A stretch of DNA of 64,000 nt, taken from positions 3,187,001-3,251,000 of the forward strand of contig NZ_CP139979.1 in NCBI RefSeq assembly GCF_034424525.1, in the 5' to 3' direction. This DNA is from Sphingobium yanoikuyae. GTDB lineage: Bacteria > Pseudomonadota > Alphaproteobacteria > Sphingomonadales > Sphingomonadaceae. How positions within the stretch are numbered: the first letter of the stretch is position 1; every line of letters begins with the position of its first letter. The notes below the pieces were generated by a model. The model worked only from the letters and a program-made list of their open reading frames with translations. It was not told the origin of the DNA and did no database searches. The translations under genes were made by a program, and so were the position numbers. Below, piece by piece: positions 44,868 to 54,266 of the stretch.

Positions 44868-47759
44868 ATGATCGTGACCGTTTCTTCTTCGCGCACTTTG
44901 CGCCGCTCTCTGGTGCTGGGCGCCGCTCTTGCCGCCTTCTGCGCGGTTCCGGCCCAGGCGCAGCCGCGCCAGGCGACCGTCCAGATCGCCGCGCAGTCGC
45001 TGGGGACCGCGCTGGAGGCGCTGGCCCGCCAGACCGGCACCGACATCTTGTTCGCGCCGCAACTGGTCGCGGGGATGAGTGGCCCGTCGCTCAGCGGCCG
45101 GATGGACGCCATGGCGGCGGTCGAGCGGCTGATCCAGGGCAAGCCGCTGGCGGTGCGGCGGCAGGGCAATGGCGCGCTGCTGGTCGTGGCGGCGCCGGCC
45201 GCGCCGCAGGAGACGGTGGCCAGCGGCGGCGTCGAAGTCGCGCCCGACATCATCGTCACCGGCTACGCCGCCAGCCTGTCCGGCGCGCTGGCCGAAAAGC
45301 GCAAGGCGACCAATGTCGTCGACGTGGTGAAGGCCGAGGATATCGGCAAATTCCCCGCCCAGAACATCGCCGAAGCGCTGCAGCGCGTGCCGGGCGTGTC
45401 GATCGTGCGAGATCGCGGCGAAGGCGTGTTCGTCCGCATCCGCGGCCTGGGCGCCAATTTTCAGGTCGTGACGCTCAATGGCCGGTCGGCCGCGGTGAAC
45501 GAGAATGTGCGCGACAGCGGCCAGAGCGGGCGCCAGTTCCGTTTCGACACGCTGCCGTCCGAACTCATGTCGGCGGTCGAAGTCATCAAGAGCCCGCGCG
45601 CGGACCTGGCCGAAGGGGGCATCGGCGGGATCGTGAACCTGCAGACCTTCCGCCCGATCGACCTCAAGAAGCCGGTGCTGGCGCTGTCCGCCACCGCCAG
45701 TTCGCCGCGCCTGGCCGACACGGTCGATCCGCGCCTGTCGGGCATGGCCAGCTGGGTCAATGAGGAGGGCACGTTCGGCGCGCTGATCGCGGCGGTCTAT
45801 GACGAGCGCACCACGCGGCAGGATCGTGTCACCGGTGTCGGCTGGGCCGACGGTCGGATCGACACGGATGGCGACGGCACGCTGGACAGCGACACCATAT
45901 TGGTGCCGACCAGCACGCGCCCGACGCTGGAGCGCGAGAATCGCGACCGCATCGGCCTCAATGGCGCGATCCAGTGGAAGCCCGACGACCGGTTCGAGCT
46001 GAATGTCGATGGCCTGTGGAGCCGGCTCAACATCGATTATGACGAGCTGACCTATTCGACCGATTTTTCGGCGACCACGCCGGGCGCGATCGTGCCCGGC
46101 ACGGCGGTGATCGAAAATGGCGTGCTGACCGCTGCGACCGTCAATACATCGACCCAGATCGGGCGCGAAACGTCGCGGCTGGAATATGAGAATTGGCTGA
46201 TCGGCGCGAACGCCAAATGGTCCGCCAATGGCTGGACGCTGGCCGCCGACGCGAGCCTGGGCCGGGCCTATTCCAACACGCCCACGCCCATCTATCGCAC
46301 CCGCCTGCTCGGCAGCGTGGGCCAGGTCGCGTTCGATTATGGCAAGGTGGGCGAGCGCTTGCCGAACCTGGAGTTCCTGACCGCCGACCTGACGGAATCG
46401 ACCACCTTGCCCGGTCGCCGGATCGAGTATCGCGTCAATGACTCGCTCGATCGCCAGCGGGCTGCGACCTTCGACGTGACGCGCGAGCTGAGCGGCGTGG
46501 TGCACGCGCTGCGCTTCGGCGCCAAATATGAAAAGCGCGACCGCACCTATAATCGCCGCGACATCAACTTCACCAGCGGCATCGCCGGCCAGCGCTTCGA
46601 CGACAGCTATTTCGAGGCCTTTCCGGTCGATGATTTCCTGAACGGCGTGGGCGGCAACCTGCCGACGAACTGGGTCATGCCCGATCCCGACCGTTTCTGG
46701 GACGCGGCGACCGGCAAGGAAGCCTTGCTCGACGCGCCGCTGACCCGTGGCGACCGGCGCAACAGCTATGCCATCGATGAACGGATCATCGGCGGATATG
46801 GCATGGCGGAGTTCAGCCTGCCGCTGGGCGGCGTGACCATCCGGGGCGACGCGGGCCTGCGCTACGCCTATACCCGCCAGACATCGTCGGGCTATGCCGA
46901 CAATGGCAGCGCGGCGCTGCCGGTCAGCTATGAGCGCAATTACGGGAATTTTCTTCCCTCGCTCAATCTGGTCGCGGAGTTCACGTCGAACCTGCAGATG
47001 CATCTGGCCGCGTCCAAGGTCATCACCCGGCCGTCGCTGGCCGACCTGGCGCCGCGCCTGACGATCAATTCCAACCCGACCGTGCTGACGGCGGTGGGCG
47101 GCAATCCCGAACTGCGGCCGTTCGAGGCGTGGCAATATGACGGCACGGTCGAATGGTATTTCGCGCCGGGCAGCGCGCTGATCGGGGGCGCCTTCTACAA
47201 GGACATCACGACCTTCGTCTTCCAGCAGACCCGCAATTTCGACCTGGATGGCCAGATCTATCGCCTGACCGCGCCGCAAAATGGCGGCAATGCCTATGTC
47301 GCGGGGATCGAGATCGCTTATCAGCAACTGTTCAAGATGCTGCCGGCGCCGTTCGATGGCCTGGGTTTCCAGGCCAATTACACCCATACCAAGAGCAAGG
47401 GCACCTATGCCCTGTCCGACGGCACCACCTTCCGCGACGACCTGACCGACGTGGCTGGCGATAGCTTCAACCTGACCGCCTTCTACGAAAAGGGACCGGT
47501 CGGCGCACGGGCCAGCTATAGCTGGCGCGGCAAGGTGCTGCGCGATGTCGGCGGCGCGGGGCTGGCCGCCAACAACGACGCGGCGTTCGGCAGCCTGGAC
47601 TTCGATATTTCCTACAAGGTCACGCCCAATGTCACATTCGTGGTGCAGGGCATCAACGTGGCCGGCGGCGTCCAGTGGCAATATGTCCGGGACGATCGCT
47701 TCGCGGGCTACACCGATTATGGCACCACGCTGATGGCCGGCGTGCGGGCCCGTTTCTGA
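44868..47759 (+). CDS. TonB-dependent receptor with STN signalling domain
   Basis: 963 residues. Signal peptide (about 1-36, ending PAQAQ), then a secretin/TonB short N-terminal domain (about 37-108; AAQSLGTALEALARQTGTDI). The plug starts near IIVTGY and continues through AEDIGKFPAQNIAEALQRVP to EGGIGGIVNLQTFRP. The beta-barrel ends in the outer-membrane terminal Phe (GVRARF). It resembles the TonB-Xanth-Caul receptors. The STN domain and its FecI/FecR neighbours make it a ligand-induced transporter. The adjacent phosphatase hints that the ligand is a phosphate ester, but the substrate is not established. Confidence 0.92.
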   Translation: MIVTVSSSRTLRRSLVLGAALAAFCAVPAQAQPRQATVQIAAQSLGTALEALARQTGTDILFAPQLVAGMSGPSLSGRMDAMAAVERLIQGKPLAVRRQGNGALLVVAAPAAPQETVASGGVEVAPDIIVTGYAASLSGALAEKRKATNVVDVVKAEDIGKFPAQNIAEALQRVPGVSIVRDRGEGVFVRIRGLGANFQVVTLNGRSAAVNENVRDSGQSGRQFRFDTLPSELMSAVEVIKSPRADLAEGGIGGIVNLQTFRPIDLKKPVLALSATASSPRLADTVDPRLSGMASWVNEEGTFGALIAAVYDERTTRQDRVTGVGWADGRIDTDGDGTLDSDTILVPTSTRPTLERENRDRIGLNGAIQWKPDDRFELNVDGLWSRLNIDYDELTYSTDFSATTPGAIVPGTAVIENGVLTAATVNTSTQIGRETSRLEYENWLIGANAKWSANGWTLAADASLGRAYSNTPTPIYRTRLLGSVGQVAFDYGKVGERLPNLEFLTADLTESTTLPGRRIEYRVNDSLDRQRAATFDVTRELSGVVHALRFGAKYEKRDRTYNRRDINFTSGIAGQRFDDSYFEAFPVDDFLNGVGGNLPTNWVMPDPDRFWDAATGKEALLDAPLTRGDRRNSYAIDERIIGGYGMAEFSLPLGGVTIRGDAGLRYAYTRQTSSGYADNGSAALPVSYERNYGNFLPSLNLVAEFTSNLQMHLAASKVITRPSLADLAPRLTINSNPTVLTAVGGNPELRPFEAWQYDGTVEWYFAPGSALIGGAFYKDITTFVFQQTRNFDLDGQIYRLTAPQNGGNAYVAGIEIAYQQLFKMLPAPFDGLGFQANYTHTKSKGTYALSDGTTFRDDLTDVAGDSFNLTAFYEKGPVGARASYSWRGKVLRDVGGAGLAANNDAAFGSLDFDISYKVTPNVTFVVQGINVAGGVQWQYVRDDRFAGYTDYGTTLMAGVRARF

Positions 47760-47773
47760 ACGGAAGGACGGCA

Positions 47774-48904
47774 ATGACGATGCGATCGATCGGGATCATG
47801 CTGGCGGCGGGCGCAATGCTCGCCGCCGCTCCAGCGCAGGCCCGCAATGATGACGGGGCCGCGCCGCAGCGGGCCCGCAACATCATCCTGTTCCTGGGTG
47901 ACGCCGGCGGCGTGCCGACGCTGAACGCTGCGGGCATCATGGCGCATGACCGGCCGCAGTCGCTGTTCATCCAGTCCATGCCCCATGTCGGCCTGTCCGA
48001 CACGTCGGCACTCGACAATTGGGTGACGGATTCGGCGGCGGGCATGAGCGCGATCATGACCGGGCACAAGACCAACAGCGGCATGATCTCCGCGTTGCCG
48101 GCGGCCGATGGCGCGATCACCCCGGTCAAGAGCTTCCTGGAATATGCCGAGCAGCGCGGCCTTTCCACCGGCGTCGTCACCAACATGCCGATCTGGGATG
48201 CGACCCCGGCGGCCTGCTTTGCCCATGTCGCCACGCGCAAGGACAAGGACCAGATTTTCCGCCAGATGCTGACGCCCCGCTTTGGCAATGGCGTCGACAT
48301 ATTGATCGGCAAGGGGCAGGCCGATGCGGTCGCGTCCTTCGCCAAGGATGGCACCACCCCGCAAGCGGCCTTTGCCAGGGCGGGCTATCGGTTCGGGGAC
48401 GATCCGGCACTGGTGAAGGATAGCGGCCGGGCGGCGGTGCTGCGCGATGCCGACTATGCGCCGATCCCGGCGGTCGAGGCGACGATCGGCCAGCTTGCCC
48501 GCAATCCCAAGGGCTATTTCCTGATGGTCGAATGGGACATGCACACCGACAAGCCGGAAAATGGCCTGAAACATGTGATCGAGATGGACGAGATGATCCG
48601 CCGGGTCAGCGCGATCGCGGGCAAGGATACGCTGATCCTGTTCACCGCCGACCATAGTTTCGGCCTGCGCATGACCAGCGGCAAGCGCAACGCGCCGATG
48701 GCGCAGCAATATGCGGCGGCCGCCGCCAAGCCGGGGGCAACGGTCGCCAGCAATGCGATCATCGGCGTCGAGGACAGTCACACCGGCGAGGAAGTGATTG
48801 CCGCCGCCGCCGGGCCGGGCGCCGATCAGGTCCATGGCTTCTTCGCCAACACCCGCCTGTTCGATGTGATGCTGAAGGCGATGGGCTGGACGAAGGAGGA
48901 TTGA
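47774..48904 (+). CDS. secreted alkaline phosphatase
   Basis: 376 residues from the ATG at 47774, with GGAAGGA before it. Signal peptide MTMRSIGIMLAAGAMLAAAP, cleaved after AQA. The PhoA-superfamily metal and nucleophile motifs are visible: NIILFLGDAGG near the start, the nucleophile in WVTDSAAGMSAIMTGHKTN, EWDMHTDKPENGLKHVIEMD, and LFTADHSFG. It would hydrolyse phosphate monoesters in the periplasm. It follows the TonB receptor by 14 bases, so it is probably cotranscribed and processes the imported ligand. Confidence 0.9.
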   Translation: MTMRSIGIMLAAGAMLAAAPAQARNDDGAAPQRARNIILFLGDAGGVPTLNAAGIMAHDRPQSLFIQSMPHVGLSDTSALDNWVTDSAAGMSAIMTGHKTNSGMISALPAADGAITPVKSFLEYAEQRGLSTGVVTNMPIWDATPAACFAHVATRKDKDQIFRQMLTPRFGNGVDILIGKGQADAVASFAKDGTTPQAAFARAGYRFGDDPALVKDSGRAAVLRDADYAPIPAVEATIGQLARNPKGYFLMVEWDMHTDKPENGLKHVIEMDEMIRRVSAIAGKDTLILFTADHSFGLRMTSGKRNAPMAQQYAAAAAKPGATVASNAIIGVEDSHTGEEVIAAAAGPGADQVHGFFANTRLFDVMLKAMGWTKED

Positions 48905-48910
48905 ACGCCG

Positions 48911-48956
48911 CAGCGGCACCCGGCCCGATCCTGCGGATCAAGCTGCGGTGCCGCTG
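48911..48956 (+). terminator. hairpin after the phosphatase gene
   Basis: A perfect 10-bp stem CAGCGGCACC/GGTGCCGCTG (48911-48920 with 48947-48956) enclosing a second palindrome GATCC-TGC-GGATC. It begins 7 bases after the stop. No T run follows. Confidence 0.5.
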
Positions 48957-49095
48957 ATATGTCGGGGATGACGGACTGGAGCGGGTAGCGGGGATCGGGC
49001 CTGCGGCTGGTCGATCGGCGATTTCATCATGAACATGGCGATGCATGGGTGGGATCGTTGCCCGACGTGATCGGGGCGTCAACGGGTCTGCTATT

Positions 49096-49569
49096 TCATC
49101 GGCCGCGATATGGCTCGCAGGCGATGCCGTCGTGGTCCCCGTCCATGTGCTCGCCATAACCCGGCTCCCCAGCGTAAAGCGGCGCGGCGCCCGCTGCGCG
49201 TGCCGCTCGGCAGTTCGGATAGGACCAGGAAGGTTGAACGGGAGCAGTGGTCCGGGCAGGTCGGTTCGCTGCTAGACCTGCGGATGGTTGTTGTGCGTCG
49301 AGATCGGCCGCACTGGCCCCCCGATCATATTGGGGCAACTGACCTGCGCCAGTCGAGGCGAGGAGATGAGGGGCGTCGATCGGGCTGGTTTCTGCGGATG
49401 AACTTTCTGCCCGATCGAGTGCATGCAAGGCCAAGGCGGCGACCAGGCCGAAGCCGACCGCGCCACCCAGGAGCTTGACGGTCGCGAGGTCATCCCGGCG
49501 TTTCCGCTTTGCCTGATAGTGTGGGCCTGGTCTGACCGGCGCCGCGCGAAAGGGCTTCTTGAACGACAT
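49096..49569 (-). CDS. Excalibur-domain protein (copy 1)
   Basis: 157 residues. A basic N-terminus (KPFRAAPVRPGPHYQAKRKR) and one membrane helix (VKLLGGAVGFGLVAALALH) are followed by a disordered linker. The C-terminal Excalibur calcium-binding motif is intact (PNCRAARAAGAAPLYAGEPG, then HMDGDHDGIACEPYRGR). Likely membrane-anchored with the domain outside the cytoplasm. A close relative lies at 54267-54671 in the opposite direction. Excalibur domains occur near nucleases and surface proteins; the role here is unknown. Confidence 0.85.
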   Translation of the reverse strand: MSFKKPFRAAPVRPGPHYQAKRKRRDDLATVKLLGGAVGFGLVAALALHALDRAESSSAETSPIDAPHLLASTGAGQLPQYDRGASAADLDAQQPSAGLAANRPARTTAPVQPSWSYPNCRAARAAGAAPLYAGEPGYGEHMDGDHDGIACEPYRGR

Positions 49570-49609
49570 TGTGCGACGATATCTCTCGCCGGTGAATCAA
49601 TCGTTCCCT

Positions 49610-50152
49610 TCAGGCGGCCAAAGCACGATAGACGCTGGCCCTGCCGATCCCCATCTTCCTGGCGATCGCGGCGGCGCCCATACCGGCGTCCTTGAGTTCC
49701 TTGACCTTGGCCGGGTCGATGGACGGCGGCCGCCCCTTGTATTTCCCCGCTGCCTTAGCCTTCGCTACACCCTCCATCTGGCGCTCGTGCCGGATGTCAG
49801 CCTCGAAGGCCGCGACCGCGCTCAATACGCCGATGAGCAGACGGCCCATGCTCGTGTCGGTATCGACGCCGGACTGGTTCAGGCACCGGAATGCCACCCC
49901 CTTCGCCGTCAGCTTCTCGATGATCTGGTGAAGATCACCGACGCTCCTGGCAAGACGATCCAGGCGGGTGACGACCAGGGTATCGCCTTCGCGGACAAAA
50001 TCGAGGGCAAGGGCGAGTTGATCACGATCGGTGGTTGAGCGCCCGGACATCTTTTCGGCGAAGATTTTCTCGCACCCGGCGGCGGTCAGTGCCTCCTGCT
50101 GGATGTCGAGCGACTGACTATGAGAGCTTACTCTACCGCATCCGACCAGCAT
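49610..50152 (-). CDS. serine recombinase (resolvase/invertase family)
   Basis: 180 residues. The catalytic Ser is in GRVSSHSQS (residue 9 or 10) and the active-site arginines in TRLDRLARSVGDLHQ (63-70). The C-terminal helix-turn-helix is present (ELKDAGMGAAAIARKMGIGR, then ASVYRAL). The first motif reads GCGRVSS where most relatives have GYARVS. It is Tn3-resolvase or DNA-invertase sized, so it can invert or resolve a segment. It marks the left part of the putative island. Confidence 0.92.
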   Translation of the reverse strand: MLVGCGRVSSHSQSLDIQQEALTAAGCEKIFAEKMSGRSTTDRDQLALALDFVREGDTLVVTRLDRLARSVGDLHQIIEKLTAKGVAFRCLNQSGVDTDTSMGRLLIGVLSAVAAFEADIRHERQMEGVAKAKAAGKYKGRPPSIDPAKVKELKDAGMGAAAIARKMGIGRASVYRALAA

Positions 50153-50373
50153 GGCGCCTCTTGTCTCGTTTGATCCTAGCGTTGCTCTATCACATGTCTC
50201 GGATTTCGGACATCGATACTGTCGAGACGCGTCATCTGTCTCAGGCGAGTTCCCGTGCGGGTTTACCCATCAGGGACAGATTCTCACTTCCGTGGAATCG
50301 GTTCAAGCACTTCATTTACTTCGATATTTTTGATTCTGGAGTATCATCGAGCATCAATGATGGGAGGCCGACG

Positions 50374-50661
50374 ATGGACCTGCACGATCTTAGAATCGGC
50401 GACTATGTCATCCGCGAAGATGCGCATGAAGGGCGGCTTATCGGCGAAATTTTGCACATCAGAGCGCGGGTGCAATACCTCAATGTCGACTACCCCTGCC
50501 GAGATTGGATCGAAATCAGCACTGCCACGGCATATCCCTACCGGCTCGATGATGCGGACAAGCCGGTGATCTACAAAGCCAGCGCCGAGGATGTCCGGCG
50601 ATATGGTCTGACGGATCGTCCGCGCCGAACCCTGCCCGCAATCAATGGTGGACAGCCATAG
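50374..50661 (+). CDS. hypothetical small protein
   Basis: 95 residues from the ATG at 50374, which has GGGAGG at ideal spacing. Begins MDLHDLRIGDYVIREDAHEG and continues with short beta-rich stretches (GEILHIRARVQYLNVDYP), so it may be a small beta-barrel or SH3-like fold. No family recognised. The in-frame extension to 50035 overlaps the recombinase start and is unlikely. Confidence 0.55.
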   Translation: MDLHDLRIGDYVIREDAHEGRLIGEILHIRARVQYLNVDYPCRDWIEISTATAYPYRLDDADKPVIYKASAEDVRRYGLTDRPRRTLPAINGGQP

Positions 50662-50728
50662 CCACTTCATATCGTGAATGGGCATCGTCGAAGGAAATCG
50701 TTCTGGAAATATCGTTGCGCTAGTGGTC

Positions 50729-50790
50729 GTTGACGATCGTCAGGGTGAGATCATCGACGACCGTCACGGCTGAGATCGTTGATGACATCG
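50729..50790. repeat. imperfect tandem repeat of about 25 bases
   Basis: Unit 1 at 50729-50752 (core GACGATCGTCA, ending GAGATC), unit 2 at 50753-50777 (GACGACCGTCA, ending GAGATC), then a partial unit. The GAGATC ends are identical. It may be a protein binding array or iteron-like. Confidence 0.5.
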
Positions 50791-50803
50791 GTTCAGTGGA
50801 ACA

Positions 50804-51022
50804 TCAGTCAGATGGCTTCGGAGAACGGCGCTTCCCCTTTGGTTCCGGAGGCAATGCCGGTGCCGGTGGCGTAAATTTGGGGCATGGAGCAAGCCCTCGG
50901 AGGAACGCGATGAGATCATCGGTCGGCGTTCGAAAGGGAGAGCGAGGCTGCTGAACCAAAGGGCCATTGTCGACGACGAGGCGGAGCGCAGGGCGCGCTG
51001 GTGGGGATGATGGTTTTTTCAT
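50804..51022 (-). CDS. hypothetical small protein
   Basis: 72 residues, Pro-rich and basic (MKKPSSPPARPALRLVVDNG, later TDDLIAFLRGLAP). No domain recognised and only a weak ribosome site. The opposite strand also has an open frame (50730-50954), but its composition is less protein-like. Kept with low confidence. Confidence 0.4.
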   Translation of the reverse strand: MKKPSSPPARPALRLVVDNGPLVQQPRSPFRTPTDDLIAFLRGLAPCPKFTPPAPALPPEPKGKRRSPKPSD

Positions 51023-51284
51023 GATCCAACCGGAGGAAACCGGGTTTCGGGAAATCCATTTGTTTCATCATTGGCAGCGTGATGCAGCGAAATATCGGGG
51101 CTTTAGGGCTGCCGATCGTGGAAATACCGCATCGTTGAAGTGAACAGAGGGTCCCTTCAGGAATATGACGGCGGGCGACGGCACGGGTCAGGTGGCGAAA
51201 GTGATCTAGGACAGCGCGGGCGAAACATATGGGTAAAGAAACTGAGCGGGTGAAAGGGGCAGCCTTGACTGCCCCCAGCTTTGG

Positions 51285-51614
51285 CTAATCGATCTGCTTT
51301 GCCCAAATGAGATCGGCATCCTTGAAAGCGGATTTCATAGTCTCCAAGAAGCGCTGACTAACGTCGAGGATAGCATCAGCTAATTCGTTAACACTTGCTC
51401 CAAACACACCTCGACGCACTCTGTCTGCGCCAAAGTGGTCATAATATAGCTCCGCCACATACTGGTTCCCAGCCGTTTTATAAACTTCAACTGAATGAGT
51501 GAATCCATTTCGCTCATGATATGCCTCACCTAGCTTTTTACCGCAAAAAGAGATGTCAGCATCATAATCGTCGTGGACGATAATTTTATCAAAAATTTTT
51601 AATTCATTACTCAC
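51285..51614 (-). CDS. hypothetical protein of low GC content
   Basis: 109 residues, acidic, with mixed alpha/beta character (VEVYKTAGNQYVAELYYDHF). Codon use is much more AT-rich than the surroundings, consistent with recent acquisition. No family recognised. Its promoter would lie in the AT-rich block upstream. Confidence 0.6.
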   Translation of the reverse strand: MSNELKIFDKIIVHDDYDADISFCGKKLGEAYHERNGFTHSVEVYKTAGNQYVAELYYDHFGADRVRRGVFGASVNELADAILDVSQRFLETMKSAFKDADLIWAKQID

Positions 51615-51977
51615 TCAAAATCTCCAATTCTGATTCGGAGTGATAATACAGGATTACATATTGGAAAAAAGCATTTTTTTCATACTACGTTTTATCATTA
51701 TGCGCGATATATTGATGATTACATCATTTTATTATTATACTACCTTTTATGATTAATTGTAATTATGATATATAAATAAAAATAACGGTAATTATTACTA
51801 TATATTGATGCAGGAGTTTGGATTTGTAGTAATCGAAAACGATTGATGGTGCAGCCAAAAGCGAAGGCCAGTGAGTTTCAATTGAATTGCTGGCAGCAAA
51901 TAATACCGAAGGCATAAGCGCAAAGCGCCCCATGGCGGGATATGGGGAGCGAAGTAAATCACTCCCCCTCCATCACT
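51615..51977. other. very AT-rich non-coding block
   Basis: 363 bases with no credible gene. From about 51640 to 51830 the sequence is mostly A and T, with long runs such as ATTATTATACTACC and GATATATAAATAAA, in a genome that is otherwise about two-thirds GC. It could be a promoter or silencer target, or a melting region of an acquired replicon. There are no evident inverted repeats longer than six bases. Confidence 0.6.
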
Positions 51978-53474
51978 TCATTTCTGATCAGGCAACTCGA
52001 ACTTTGCAGCCCCTCGCTGCCGCCGTTTTCGCAGCCTATCCTTCTCCCTCTGGGCTTTTTTCGCCGCTTCGATCTCCTCATTCGTCCGCACTTTTGCTTT
52101 GCGCCCCGGCATGCTGTTGCGCTCATATTCGGCGATACCCATGCCGGGAATGTCGATTAGCTCGAGGGTAACATCGCAATATCCGGTGCTCTGGAAATAC
52201 GCCTCCAGATGTCGAGCTTGCACCTCATCATACACGTAGAGGTGGACGGTTTCGGTGCTCTCTGCGACCCGAACGCTGGTGCGGCACGCGAACTGGACCA
52301 TGATGTCGAGTTCGCGGGTCTCGATGATCGCCTCGGGAGAAATTCCGATGAGCTTGGCTACGCTGATGTCGGCTGCGGACGGCTTTGCGGTGTAAAGTAT
52401 CGCCGCTTCATTGGATGCCTGCCAGCGGTTCGAACCTTGTTGACGAGGTGTCAGGAAGCGCCCCGGCATCAGTGGTTCGTCATCGTCCATCCCCATAAAC
52501 ATGTCGCGCTCTTCGCTGTTGCATGTCCAGATAAGCCGTTCAGGATCGACGCGCCTTGCGATGTCCTGTCCGATAGCCAAGAGGAAGCGGCGGCCAACAG
52601 GGCTTCCCCAGAGGGTTCGGCTCGCCTGATGGGCTTGAGCATAATAGTGCACCTCCACACGACGATGTGCGTGCCGAAGCTTTGTTTTGCGATTGAGGTT
52701 TACCCATTCGATATCAGGCCAGTTGGCTTGCATGACGCGATAGGTAATCGAGGCAGTCAGCGCATGGGCCAGAACCGTCACGCGCTCGAAGACCAGAAGC
52801 GCCGTCGGTTTCCAAATCGACCACCATTCCCACCGACGATCGGTGTCGAGTTGGTCAAATGAAGTGAGCCGCGTGGCGACGATGCACCGATCCCCAATTA
52901 TGCGTTGAGACAGAACCGCCAATGGGCTGCCGCAGGTGTCTTCGTCGAAATCCTTCGCCGTGGCGTCGGATGCCGACACGATCCGGTTAATCGTTTCACC
53001 ATCGGTCACTTCAAGTTCTTCCAGCCGGAAGTGCTGAGTCAGCAGCCCCTTGCTCAGCCTGCACGACAAGCTCTGCCGATCCCAGATGGAAGGGCGCTCA
53101 TCAATGACAAGTTGCCATCCGTGGAAACCCGACAGGTCCGCTGCCTTGAGGGCCTCATGGGTGATCACAACAACGACATGACCGCCTGTATAAGTGTTGG
53201 GGAGCCCCTGAACGCGAACCCGGACGCTCGGAGAACGGAGTCCGATCAGGTCAGGATCGCGATATCCGTTCCGACCAGTGCTACAAATCGTAGCGACCTT
53301 GACGTTCACGCCCGCCTCGGCTGCCATTTCCCGAATTTCCTTGGCCCGCTCTTCTACCGCCGCTTTGCGCTCAACCGCATAGAGGTAAAGACCAGCATTA
53401 TTGATGATATTAAGGCATTCGTCGTAAGATTTTCCCGCTCCACATGGGCGGTCGTCATAATAGAATTTCGTCAT
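51978..53474 (-). CDS. P-loop helicase-like protein of a mobile element
   Basis: 498 residues. Begins MTKFYYDDRPCGAGKSY, a Walker A (CGAGKS, 11-16) very close to the N-terminus. VVVITHEAL (102-109) looks like helicase motif Ib and LVIDERP (122-128) like a DExx Walker B. The tail is highly basic and charged (KKAQREKDRLRKRRQRGAAK). The arrangement suggests a superfamily-2-type helicase or nucleic-acid ATPase of plasmid or phage origin. The usual C-terminal motif VI arginines are not obvious, so activity is uncertain. It starts with a plain ATG. Confidence 0.6.
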   Translation of the reverse strand: MTKFYYDDRPCGAGKSYDECLNIINNAGLYLYAVERKAAVEERAKEIREMAAEAGVNVKVATICSTGRNGYRDPDLIGLRSPSVRVRVQGLPNTYTGGHVVVVITHEALKAADLSGFHGWQLVIDERPSIWDRQSLSCRLSKGLLTQHFRLEELEVTDGETINRIVSASDATAKDFDEDTCGSPLAVLSQRIIGDRCIVATRLTSFDQLDTDRRWEWWSIWKPTALLVFERVTVLAHALTASITYRVMQANWPDIEWVNLNRKTKLRHAHRRVEVHYYAQAHQASRTLWGSPVGRRFLLAIGQDIARRVDPERLIWTCNSEERDMFMGMDDDEPLMPGRFLTPRQQGSNRWQASNEAAILYTAKPSAADISVAKLIGISPEAIIETRELDIMVQFACRTSVRVAESTETVHLYVYDEVQARHLEAYFQSTGYCDVTLELIDIPGMGIAEYERNSMPGRKAKVRTNEEIEAAKKAQREKDRLRKRRQRGAAKFELPDQK

Positions 53475-54266
53475 TTCGCTCCGTTAGGACGGGTCCCAAT
53501 CGCGCTACTCGATGTATGCGTGTCCCGTCTCTTTCTCTCTTTTAGAGATATGGGTGGGACAAAGGCGAAATTAAAATTAGATTACTTGAACAAATCAATC
53601 CGATTTGCCGTCCTTATGCGCGTAAAGGGCTTGTTTATAGCAAGGGCGACGAAGTAATTTCAAATCGGTGCTTTTGGTGTTCACATCGACGAGGGCTCGC
53701 AGTCGAGGTGGGCAGCAAAAGCGCCGGTTTGTTCTGGCGTCCTACCTCTGGGAGGGCGCAGACGTATATCCATATGCCTCCAATGCGGTAGCAGGCCTCA
53801 AGTCGATCACAGGTTATAGCCGTCGAGGGATGTGATCTGTTGAAGTGAGGCATCTGCCTTTCTTTTCAGCAGCCAGACCTGCTGACTTCATCGAACCGAC
53901 ACCTGACGGAAGATGTCGATATTGCAGGTGGCAATGAAGGAAATACGCGGGAAGCGATCGGCGATCCCTCCCCGGAGCCAAAAGCCAACGTCGTCGACGA
54001 GCCGCCGAGCCGTTGGCCTCTGGCTATCCATATAGCTGCTGACATCTCGATCAGAGCAGTTTTCCTGCCCCTCACTTCAAAGGCAACGACATCTCTGCGA
54101 TCTCTTCAGGTCAGCCAACGGAGAAAAGGCCCTCAAGGCCGCGAACAACCCCACCGCCGTGCGCAGCGCGGTTCCCACCGAAGCTAGTAGCGCCAAGTGG
54201 GACGTCGGATCGACGCCGCTCTCGTATGCAAACCGATCCTTTACCCTGATCGGCGATACCTCTCGC
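53475..54266. other. 792-base region without a convincing gene
   Basis: Short open frames on both strands lack ribosome sites and protein-like composition. Near the helicase start there are several GGGAC/GTCCC elements (around 53489-53500, 53521-53526, 53554-53559), including ACGGGTCCC and TGTCCCGTC, which may be operators. The region 53846-54190 is open on the plus strand but has no ATG, and could be a decayed gene. Confidence 0.5.

Noticed and set aside
43563..47774. 1403-codon minus-strand open frame
   Set aside because: Antisense to the FecI/FecR/TonB receptor genes, all of which are well supported.
52427..52436. GGTTCGAACC resembling a tRNA T-arm
   Set aside because: It lies within the helicase-like gene and no cloverleaf can be built around it.
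53846..54190. Plus-strand open frame of about 113 codons
   Set aside because: No ATG or good alternative start and no ribosome site; at most a decayed gene.
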